DNA of 23,655 nucleotides from Cymbomonas tetramitiformis (taxonomy: Eukaryota > Chlorophyta > Pyramimonadophyceae > Pyramimonadales > Pyramimonadaceae), in the NCBI GenBank assembly GCA_001247695.2, contig LGRX02035056.1, forward strand, positions 1-23,655. The letters are read 5' to 3'. Position numbers and translations under genes: made by a program. The first letter of the stretch is position 1; each line of letters starts with the position of its first letter. This document shows positions 8,846 to 15,230 of this stretch, in pieces. The notes under the pieces were generated by a model that did no database searches, was not told where the DNA came from, and was given only the letters and a program-made list of their open reading frames with translations.

Positions 8846-8869
8846 TCCCTAAGCGTTTAGCCGACCATA
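8846..8869 (-). promoter_or_regulatory. Shared leader motif, E1 copy
   Basis: The minus strand reads ATGGTCGGCTAAACGCTTAG then GG, 38 nt inside the 5' LTR. It aligns with motifs at 17884-17910 (E2) and 12064-12090 (TRIM-like), which share GGCTAAA and CGCTTRGG. Its role (packaging, dimerisation or extended primer contact) is inferred. Confidence 0.5.
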
Positions 8870-8894
8870 ATCGGCTCCTAGCCTTAGGCCGGTG

Positions 8895-8907
8895 GTGGGG
8901 CCAAACC
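8895..8907 (-). promoter_or_regulatory. E1 primer-binding site
   Basis: Directly after the 5' LTR the minus strand reads GGTTTGGCCCCAC. The same 13 bases follow the LTR of the TRIM-like element at 12017-12029, which supports a functional primer site. The tRNA is uncertain. TGGCCCCAC could pair with a tRNA 3' end after a four-base gap. Alternatively the whole 13-mer could pair with an internal half-tRNA, as in Drosophila copia; its complement resembles the initiator-Met anticodon arm with mismatches. Confidence 0.55.
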
Positions 8908-9241
8908 TGCGAGAAGACCCAGTCAGTAAACAGACAGGTCAAACAGGAAGCACTGCAACGCTCAGGGTTTCGCACTCAGAATCTCTCTCAACATACAGAA
9001 GATATAATATATATAGTTCTAGTATGCTGAGTGTGATGCGAAATGAGCTAGTGTGTGCTCTGTCTCATGTGACAACCGAACTCGATCAGAGGAGATGACA
9101 ATCAGGTCAGTGAGGTAGTCAGAGGTGTCGAGCCGTATCGGTGATGACAGCGGTCAGGTCGAGTCGGTGATGACAGCGGTCATGACGGGTCGGTGATGAC
9201 AACTCTGATGACTGAGCTCGGACTGAATGTCAACTCCAGCA
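8908..9241 (-). repeat. E1 5' LTR (right copy)
   Basis: This 334-bp LTR has TG...CA ends and is 332/334 identical to 192-525. Because E1 runs on the minus strand this copy is the 5' LTR and should drive transcription toward lower coordinates. It is followed by the ATTGG duplication at 9242-9246. Confidence 0.93.
9001..9016 (-). promoter_or_regulatory. TATA-like element in E1 5' LTR
   Basis: The minus strand reads CTATATATATTATATC. It lies about 95-110 bp from the internal end of the LTR and downstream (in element orientation) of the three 26-bp units at 9138-9215. The layout U3 repeats, TATA, R/U5 is what is expected; the start site itself cannot be read. Confidence 0.5.
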
Positions 9242-9246
9242 ATTGG
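9242..9246. repeat. Target-site duplication of E1, right copy
   Basis: ATTGG directly follows the right LTR and matches 187-191. Confidence 0.85.
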
Positions 9247-9750
9247 TGAACAAACAAATCAAATCAAATTGTGTTGTACTATTCAAATCTCAAGATAGTT
9301 GTGATTCATTGTTTAAATATTCGATCATATTTGATAATTGATTGGTTGTAAATTTTGATGTGAAATTTGTCTTAGATATCGTGAGTGGTCTATGGTTAAT
9401 AGACACTGAGAGGCCCACATGTGGACAGAGGGCAGAAGGGGTTGTGGTGTGGTTGCATTGTAAGGCGGGGCGAGGGGAGGGGGTGGTCGTTAGGGGTGTG
9501 ACAAGGAATAGTGGGGGACTTATTGGTATGGGGTTGATACAAGGTATGTCAGAACAAAGAAAGAAAATGATGGATCGTGACTATGATAAACCGGGTGACC
9601 AAATAAACACGGTGACGTGCAGTAAGCGGTTAACTAGATCGCGGCGGTTATAAGATATAGGTTCGTGCACCCAAGCCCCACCCGGCCAATTGTGATCGAA
9701 GCATGCGATGGCATTGACCCCCCAATCATGCGCCCTCCTCCCCCGACCAA
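9247..9750. other. Intergenic, no gene recognised
   Basis: An AT-rich start continues the E1 target. A G-rich stretch (about 9420-9540) follows, then unremarkable sequence. Open frames are short and lack motifs on both strands. I see no coding or RNA gene. Confidence 0.4.
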
Positions 9751-10820
9751 ACATTCAGCATCCAACACCCCCCAACACATTTCAGTCCAGTGGGGAGAGG
9801 GCGAACCCCTTCTCCTCCCCCCAAAAATAAAAATGTAATGTAAGCGGCCATGGGCCCAGCTCATATGGTTCGACGTTCATGACAGTGTCATCAGCCTTCA
9901 TTTTCGCAGATTTGCGTGTCACTGAGTCTCAATTCTCATGTCTGATGTGTCCTTGGCGACCACATCCAAATATTTAAACAGGTTTTATATTATAAATTAT
10001 TTATTTTAAATTTATTATAATAAGCGTGACAGATCAAACAGCGACGCATGACGCTGACGATGATTATCAAAAAGCGTCATGCATGATGGATGATGACAGC
10101 GAACGAAAGCGTCATGCATGATGACAACGATCAAGAAGCGTCTACACGATGACAGCGTCTACCAATGACAGCAAAGGGGCGACAACCTAATGATTATGAT
10201 TTCCCCCAAAACATTTATACACAAAAGTTTGACATAAAAAACCAGATTTTTCAAAGATGTGACAAACTCCCGCTTTACTGTCGTGTCATGTCATGTCGTG
10301 TTACTGTCATAATTAAAAAGAGCGTGAGCGCAAAAAGCGTGACAGTCGAAAAGCGTAAAAGCGTCAAAGCGTCAAAGCGTCAAAGAATAAAATTTAATAA
10401 ATAATAAGCCGTCGATTCCCCTACGGGTCACGGCCACCCCTGTGGGGGGGAGGGGAGGTTTTCCCCCACACACCCCCCCCCAAAAAAATGTGAGAAGCAG
10501 CTTGCTTTCCATCGGAGTTCGGCCAGCCCATACAGCTGACGTTCATGGTCGATTCTCCTACGGGTCACGGTTACCTAGAAGGGGAGTCCCCCCCCACACC
10601 CCCCCAAAAAAAAATGTGAGAAGTGTTTTGATTTTCATCATACGGGCCGGCCAGCCCATACTGTACAACTGACGTTCATGACATTGTCATCAACTTTCAT
10701 TCTCGAAGCTTTACGCTTTACAGACTGCGTCTCATGTCTTGTCATACGTCTAACGTCTTATTTGTCAATGTCCAGTCGACCACATCCAAATATTTATACC
10801 GTCAATAAAGTCTTTGTCTT
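9750..10820. repeat. GC-hairpin repeat modules (three copies)
   Basis: Three diverged copies of one module lie at about 9760-9990, 10407-10543 and 10548-10815. The recognisable order is CCCCTACGGGTCACGG, a G/C tract followed by poly-A and TGTG, GGCCAGCCCATA, a palindromic ACGTTCATGACANTGTCATC, then GACCACATCCAAATATTTA and an AT-rich tail. Between the copies are short GATGACAGCG and AGCGTCA iterations (about 10021-10385). Two further copies form the 397-bp duplication at 13331-14121. No ORF is conserved between copies, so this is a non-coding dispersed repeat, possibly derived from organelle DNA. Confidence 0.6.
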
Positions 10821-11183
10821 ATTTTAAAATTAAATAAGTCATATTAAAACAGTGTTAAGTTATACAGTGCTAAGTTATATTTATAATCAACAGTCGTGAC
10901 ACTGTGCAATTCCAATAAAATTAAAAATATATATATTATAATTATATTGACCAATTAAATATAAAGAGGCTTTGTATTGAATATTCTAAATATCAAATTA
11001 TATACTGCCGCGTGCGACCCATACTTATCCACGACACACGAATCGTTTCGCAGTTTTCATCTACGACGCTAAAGTGCGTAACAGGGGTTAAATTGAGTGG
11101 GTGTAACGCGTCTCGCTCGAAAAGCATACGCTCGAAAAGCGTCACGCTCGAAAAGCGTCACGCTCGAAAAGCGTGACACAAAG
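10821..11183. repeat. AT-rich spacer and AGCGTCAC hairpin array
   Basis: An AT-rich stretch without genes is followed at 11114-11177 by four units of about 16 bp with core CGCTCGAAAAGCG. Each unit is an inverted repeat (ACGCT/AGCGT), so the array can form serial small hairpins. Single AGCGTGAC or AGCGTCAC motifs recur through 10021-11440, 13640-14400 and 18770-18790. Confidence 0.6.
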
Positions 11184-11250
11184 CAGTGTTCGTTTTGGAA
11201 TAGCTGGTTTTCGGTGAAATGAACCTTTAAAAATTTATACACAAAAGCGT
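11179..11250 (+). repeat. LSU-rRNA-like repeat, copy 1
   Basis: The segment contains GGAATAGCTGGTTTTCGGTG then AAA, resembling the conserved ATAGCTGGTTCTCCNCGAAA helix of bacterial and mitochondrial large-subunit rRNA. It is followed by AAAAATTTATACACAAAAGCG as in the other copies. It diverges most of the three. A full rRNA gene is not present. Confidence 0.4.
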
Positions 11251-11439
11251 GACATAAAAAACCGGATTTTTCAAAGAGGGGGACAATCTAAAGATTTTTC
11301 CCCAATACACAAAAGCGTCACGCCAGTTTTTATTTAACGACGCTATAGGCTGAGACTACACTATACGTCACGCAAAAAGCGTCTTAAAGCTAGGCTGTAA
11401 ACTACTACACTAATACGTCTCCCAAAAGAGCGTGACGCA

Positions 11440-11498
11440 AAGCAATGTTCGTTCTGTAATAGCTGGTTTCTGCGAAATCAAACCTCTAAAAATTTATA
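11440..11498 (+). repeat. LSU-rRNA-like repeat, copy 2
   Basis: This copy reads TGTAATAGCTGGTTTCTGCG then AAA, nearly identical to the copy at 14305-14366 and related to 11179-11250. A single copy of the 38-bp unit found three times at 14176-14289 lies just upstream (about 11383-11430), so this is part of a larger repeated block. Confidence 0.45.
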
Positions 11499-11514
11499 GG
11501 GGGTACGTGAACGT

Positions 11515-11842
11515 ACTGGTGGGGAAAAATCAATCTCAAATCAGCATACAAAGCAGCATATAAATCTCTTATCCAAGGGAACATATCAATTCCTAGCACA
11601 CACACTCATTTGTGCCAAATAGAAGAAATATGAGTGCATATGAGCTTAATGCATGGTTGGTAATTGCATGTCAATTTAGTTATTAAGAATTCAGGAATAG
11701 CATTTGCTGAAAATGGATGGCACTTTGTACTTCTCCTTGAGAGAGCCTTGACCTTACTCTCAAGGTATGCCATCACCGCCCTCAAATGATCCTGGGTGAG
11801 GTCCTTGCTGGATGTGACACACCGACAGTAAAGACTGTCACC
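11515..11842 (-). pseudogene. Fragment of unknown gene (3' part), cut by TRIM-like element
   Basis: On the minus strand, 11842-11731 is coding-like, with a Ser/Lys-rich start then DLTQDHLRAVMAYL and ESKVKAL. It ends at a plausible donor (AGAA|GTACAA at 11731/11730). A polypyrimidine-tract acceptor (TTTTTCCCCACCAG) ends at 11516, suggesting an intron of about 215 nt. The following exon enters repeat DNA and stops within nine codons, so the gene is truncated. The frame continues in phase into 12504-12575 across the TRIM-like insertion. I do not recognise the protein, and one short exon is weak evidence. Confidence 0.35.
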
Positions 11843-12016
11843 TGTCACTTCCTATAGTAGGCTGGGTGACCGTCACCAGTAGACGGGAAACACCCGTTAG
11901 TATTTATGTGTATCTCTTTTATCAATCTGAGACTTTTACCGTTCTGATATCGAAACCCCTTAACTCAGGGTTTATTCTCCGTTATCCGATATATACACCC
12001 GACTATATATCTGACA
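11843..12016 (+). repeat. TRIM-like element 5' LTR
   Basis: This 174-bp repeat is identical to 12330-12503, so duplication was recent. It contains AT-rich TATA-like sequence near the 3' end (GATATATACA about 11988, CTATATATCT about 12003). Confidence 0.8.
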
Positions 12017-12029
12017 GGTTTGGCCCCAC
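12017..12029 (+). promoter_or_regulatory. TRIM-like primer-binding site
   Basis: GGTTTGGCCCCAC abuts the LTR and is identical to the E1 site at 8895-8907. Confidence 0.6.
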
Positions 12030-12063
12030 TTACGTTTTATTTAGCCACTGCGACACCGCGAGG

Positions 12064-12090
12064 ATGATTGGCTAAAGCCGGACGCTTGGG
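12064..12090 (+). promoter_or_regulatory. Shared leader motif, TRIM-like copy
   Basis: ATGATTGGCTAAAGC is identical over 15 nt to the E2 leader (minus strand of 17896-17910). After a short spacer both continue CGCTTGG. It lies 47 nt downstream of the LTR. Such retention in a 313-bp interior argues for a cis-acting replication signal. Confidence 0.55.
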
Positions 12091-12329
12091 ATGGAGTGAG
12101 GCGCTCCGCGCGTGGGAGTGCCGGCAGTCGCGGGTATGGCCTAAGTTTTGTGGGTTGATTTACGGCTAGCTGTAGGCCTTTGAGGACATCTTTTCTACGG
12201 GATTTAACGTTGGGTTGGTTTACGTAATCCTGGTTGGTCACCACACCGTTTCGTATCGGCCGCCATCTACCACACGACTTCTCAGAATTTCTACTCTCTC
12301 ACGGCAGCCGCATCGACGACCCACCACAC

Positions 12330-12503
12330 TGTCACTTCCTATAGTAGGCTGGGTGACCGTCACCAGTAGACGGGAAACACCCGTTAGTATTTATGTGTAT
12401 CTCTTTTATCAATCTGAGACTTTTACCGTTCTGATATCGAAACCCCTTAACTCAGGGTTTATTCTCCGTTATCCGATATATACACCCGACTATATATCTG
12501 ACA
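12330..12503 (+). repeat. TRIM-like element 3' LTR
   Basis: Second copy of the 174-bp terminal repeat, identical to 11843-12016. Confidence 0.8.
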
Positions 12504-12575
12504 GTCCTCTCCATTTTCGGAGCTGGCTTTAATGGTTGCAAACCATGTTTTTTCGAACTTGATAGGTGCGGACAT
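12504..12575 (-). pseudogene. Fragment of unknown gene (5' part) beside TRIM-like element
   Basis: The minus strand opens with ATG at 12575 and reads MSAPIKFEKTWFATIKASSE before meeting the TRIM-like LTR at 12503. Removing exactly 661 bp keeps the frame into the coding-like stretch 11842-11731. The sequence is compositionally protein-like, but the fragment is short and unidentified. Confidence 0.35.
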
Positions 12576-13290
12576 GTTTATCTGGATAGAGTTGTCGTGG
12601 TTTGTATTGTCAATAATGGTTTAAGCAAAGAGTCGTTGAACAATTTGTAGGTTGCTACAGGGAAGTAAGTTCAATCTATAGTATCAAATAGATTTGGTAA
12701 TTGTGTCCATAATGTTGACAATTGTCATTGTGTAAGTACATGAGCGGCGGCAATTGCATTATTCGTTTGACGTGTCATTAAAATTTGAATGTTCAACTAG
12801 AGAAGAACCAATAACATGAAAGATTGGTAATAGTATAGATTTTCCAGATAGGAGTTCTTCAAACTTTAATAGTTGGCATGTTTGCGAATGTTTTTTGGAA
12901 ATTGTATTCATAATCTGACAATATCATTGTGTCAACGATAACCGCAAAATGGCGGCATTCATATCATTTTGACATGTAGGTGTCAACACTTAGATCGACC
13001 AATAAAATAGAAGATTGAACATCACAGTATCCAAATATCTACAAATCAAATTTCGGTATTTGCAACCAATAGTGTTATTTGAAGCATAGTAGCAAATATT
13101 TTGAAATTTGATGTCGCTCAACCCCCTTCGAGCCGGCCTCAGCCAACCCCGCAGTGGGCGACGGGATGAGCCACGACGGGGGGGCGCGGAAGCCCAATCT
13201 CGCCCTCAAAATTAAAAGGCCAAATCACCTACGAGGCTCAAACAGCCCAGTTGTTCCAATTTCAAAGAATAAAAATTAATAGATAGGAAG
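12576..13290. repeat. AT-rich spacer with diverged 0.2-kb tandem copies
   Basis: Two diverged copies of one sequence lie at about 12690-12835 and 12890-13030, sharing TGACAATNTCATTGTGT, a central GGCGGCA block and an ACCAATAA...AAGATTG end. A GC-rich patch (13115-13205) follows. No gene is supported. Confidence 0.45.
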
Positions 13291-14121
13291 TTGTCGATTC
13301 CCCTACGGGTCACGGCCACCACAGTGGGGGGGGCTTCGCCCCCCCCCCCCAAAAAAAAATGTGGAAGCAACTTGATTTCCATCGGACTCGGCCAGCCCAT
13401 ACAACTGACGTTCATGACAATGTCATCAACTTTCATTGTCGAAGCTCTCAGCTCAACGGTTTTCGGACTGCGTTTCAGTCATGTCATGTCATACGTTTTT
13501 ATATCAATGTCGACCACATCCATATATTTATGCTCTTCATCTATTATAAACAATATTAATTATTAATATTTAAAATATTATACTGAACGCTGAACGCTAA
13601 CGTGATACCGTGAAAATATATAATACTGAACGCCGAAATGAAGTCTCTAAATAAAAAGAGCGTGAGCGCGAGTCTCTAAAAATTTATACGCAACAAAACA
13701 TATCCACGATGGACATTTTGTTACTCGCGCCAGGGCTTCGCCCCCTCCAAAAAAATGTGGCAAGCAACTTGATTTCCATCGGACACGGCCAGCCCATACA
13801 ACTGACGTTCATGACAGTGTCATCAGCTTTCATTGTCGAAGCTCTCAGCTCAACGGTTTTCGGACTGCGTTTTATGTCATGTCATGTCATACGTTTTTAT
13901 ATCAATGTCGACCACATCCATATATTTATGCTCTTCATCTATTATAAACAATATTAATTATTAATATTTAAAATATTATACTGAACGCTGAACGCTAACG
14001 TGATACCGTGAAAATATATAATACTGAACGCCGAAATGAAGTCTCTAAATAAAAAGAGCGTGAGCGCGAGTCTCTAAAAACTTATACGTAACAAAACATA
14101 TCCACGATGGACATTTTGTTA
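13291..14121. repeat. 397-bp tandem duplication of GC-hairpin module
   Basis: The unit 13331-13723 is repeated at 13733-14121 with a period of about 398 bp and only a few differences outside the poly-C/poly-A tracts. It starts with GGGCTTCGCCCC hairpins (stem length varies between copies), passes through the palindromic TTCATGACANTGTCATC, and ends CACGATGGACATTTTGTTA. A 40-bp lead-in (13291-13330) matches the modules at 10407 and 10548. High identity indicates recent duplication. No ORF is conserved. Confidence 0.85.
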
Positions 14122-14175
14122 GCAGCTTTCATCTCAACGACGCAAATTGAAAGTAACCTCCCAAAAATCGTCACG

Positions 14176-14289
14176 CAAAGCTAGGCTATAAACTACTACA
14201 CTATACGTCTCCCAAAGCTAGGCTATAAACTACTACACTAATACGTGACGCAAAGCTAGGCTATAAACTACTACACTAATACGTGACGC
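14176..14289. repeat. Three 38-bp tandem units
   Basis: Units begin CAAAGCTAGGCTATAAACTA at 14176, 14213 and 14251 (periods 37 and 38). A single diverged copy is at about 11383-11415. They lead directly into the LSU-rRNA-like copy at 14305. Confidence 0.8.
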
Positions 14290-14304
14290 AAAAGAGCGTC
14301 ACGC

Positions 14305-14366
14305 AAAGCAATGTTCGTTCTGTAATAGCTGGTTTCTGCGAAACCAAACCTCTAAAAATTTATACA
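14305..14366 (+). repeat. LSU-rRNA-like repeat, copy 3
   Basis: This copy is nearly identical to 11440-11498 and holds TAATAGCTGGTTTCTGCGAA. It is followed by a TATACACAAAAGCGTCACG stretch that links it to the AGCGTCAC repeat family. Confidence 0.45.
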
Positions 14367-14646
14367 CAAAAGCGTCACGTCATAAAACGGACTTTTTCAA
14401 AGGGGTAAAGGTAGGCGCGCTGGAGGTTCACAGAACATGACAGAGTCATCGCGACTGTCATGTGACGGAATCACAGGTTCGATGAGACACAGCCGGCGAA
14501 CCGGTTTTTTAATTCATATCTTCATTTCTGATTTCATGCCAAGCCCATTGATCACGCGATTTGCTGTGACACTATTTTCGTACTCTTAACTCTACAGTAT
14601 CGTTCGCGGTCCGTTGACTTGAGCTTGACCACACTAAGAAAGAAGG
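14367..14646. other. Spacer left of E2
   Basis: No gene is seen. The last five bases, GAAGG (14642-14646), are repeated at 18214-18218 and form the E2 target-site duplication. A small palindromic ACATGACAGAGTCATCGCGA region is at about 14433. Confidence 0.5.
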
Positions 14647-14905
14647 TACTGGAATATCCCGGTTCAAGATATCAGACAGTCAGTGAACCAATATAGATAA
14701 ACCCTCATAAGAAATAAACCCTAAGCTAGATATACCCGGAACGGTCACGGAGTCGGAACGGTCTCGAGTCTAGCTACCTGTGACACTCGGTGTGTCACAG
14801 CACAGGCTTACGGATCAGTCACGGTCCAGTGTTGGCTACCTAGGAATCTGTCATAGGGGCCTGCACCGGGACTCCCGGTCAGGGCTGCCTATACAGATTT
14901 CAGCA
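14647..14905 (-). repeat. E2 3' LTR (left copy)
   Basis: This 259-bp repeat is identical to 17955-18213 except at one position. In element orientation it begins TGCTGAAATC, close to the TGCTGGAG start of the E1 LTR. It contains GTGACACACCGAGTGTCAC, an imperfect palindrome in the middle. Confidence 0.9.
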
Positions 14906-14930
14906 CACCACCCCAGCACTGTGGGTGGTG
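14906..14930 (-). promoter_or_regulatory. E2 PPT region with hairpin
   Basis: CACCACCC (14906-14913) pairs with GGGTGGTG (14923-14930) around a 9-nt loop. On the minus strand the purine-rich GGGGTGGTG directly precedes the 3' LTR. The position and CACCAC/GTGGTG sequence match E1 at 526-546. Confidence 0.5.
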
Positions 14931-15230
14931 ACTGACAGGTAAGTCAGAAAAGTCAATATAAGTTAGGGTAGGAGCTAGGGTGACAAACCTAACTGCTAAT
15001 TCAACTGTGCCATTCTGATACACAAATTGAAACCCTCTAGCCGGCACAAGTGCAGAAATATACAGGTACTCAGGTCCTGCTAAACTACTGAAAAGCACTG
15101 TGGCAGCAAACCAGATCGAAGATTGTAGATGTCAAAGTAAAGCATAAACCAAATTGAAGACCATGTTGAGGTCAAAGCACATCTCAGTACACCACCAGAA
15201 AGTGGTGCACTGCCAGAGCCAGAAGTAAAG
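14931..15230 (-). other. E2 3' untranslated region
   Basis: No coding signal. A second CACCAC/GTGGTG hairpin lies at 15185-15212 (10 of 11 pairs, 6-nt loop), just downstream of the Gag stop in element orientation. Confidence 0.5.

Larger units (their letters stand above)
8486..8907 (-). other. E1 5' leader (untranslated)
   Basis: These 422 bp between the 5' LTR and the Gag start hold the primer-binding site beside the LTR, a short hairpin (AGCCGA/TCGGCT at 8861-8878) and the leader motif shared with E2 and the TRIM-like element. No coding sequence is supported. Confidence 0.7.
192..9241 (-). mobile_element. E1: full-length Ty1/copia LTR retrotransposon
   Basis: This 9,050-bp element lies on the minus strand. 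It is bounded by 334-bp direct repeats starting TG and ending CA and by a 5-bp duplication ATTGG. Reading right to left it holds the 5' LTR, a 422-bp leader, Gag with a CCHC knuckle, a Pro/Ser-rich protein with two hydrophobic segments, protease-integrase, RT-RNase H, a 700-bp 3' untranslated part and the 3' LTR. The order PR-IN-RT-RH defines Ty1/copia. The two LTRs differ at only two positions (T/C at 255, G/A at 377 of the left copy), so insertion was recent. The four ORFs sit in different frames with overlaps of 341, 13 and 307 nt. There is no scatter of stop codons, so the element is probably still coding, with recoding or reinitiation between ORFs. Confidence 0.93.
11843..12503 (+). mobile_element. 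TRIM-like miniature LTR element
   Basis: This 661-bp unit has two identical 174-bp direct repeats (11843-12016, 12330-12503) with TGTCAC...TGACA ends, and a 313-bp non-coding interior. GGTTTGGCCCCAC immediately follows the first repeat, exactly the E1 primer-site sequence, which sets plus orientation. The leader motif shared with E1 and E2 follows at 12064. No purine-rich tract is evident before the second LTR (CCACCACAC). No perfect 5-bp duplication is seen (GTCAC before versus GTCCT after at best). It cannot encode Gag or Pol, so it must be mobilised in trans; E1 shares its signals. Confidence 0.75.

Noticed and set aside
12017..12329. Pol or Gag remnant inside the TRIM-like element
   Set aside because: The interior is 313 bp with no conserved coding motif; only the primer site and leader motif match larger elements.
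13115..13210. rRNA or gene in the GC-rich patch
   Set aside because: Short, no open frame of note and no recognisable rRNA core sequence.
14700..14740. Telomere-like AAACCCTAA in the E2 LTR
   Set aside because: Only one or two isolated units per LTR and no array; part of the LTR sequence.
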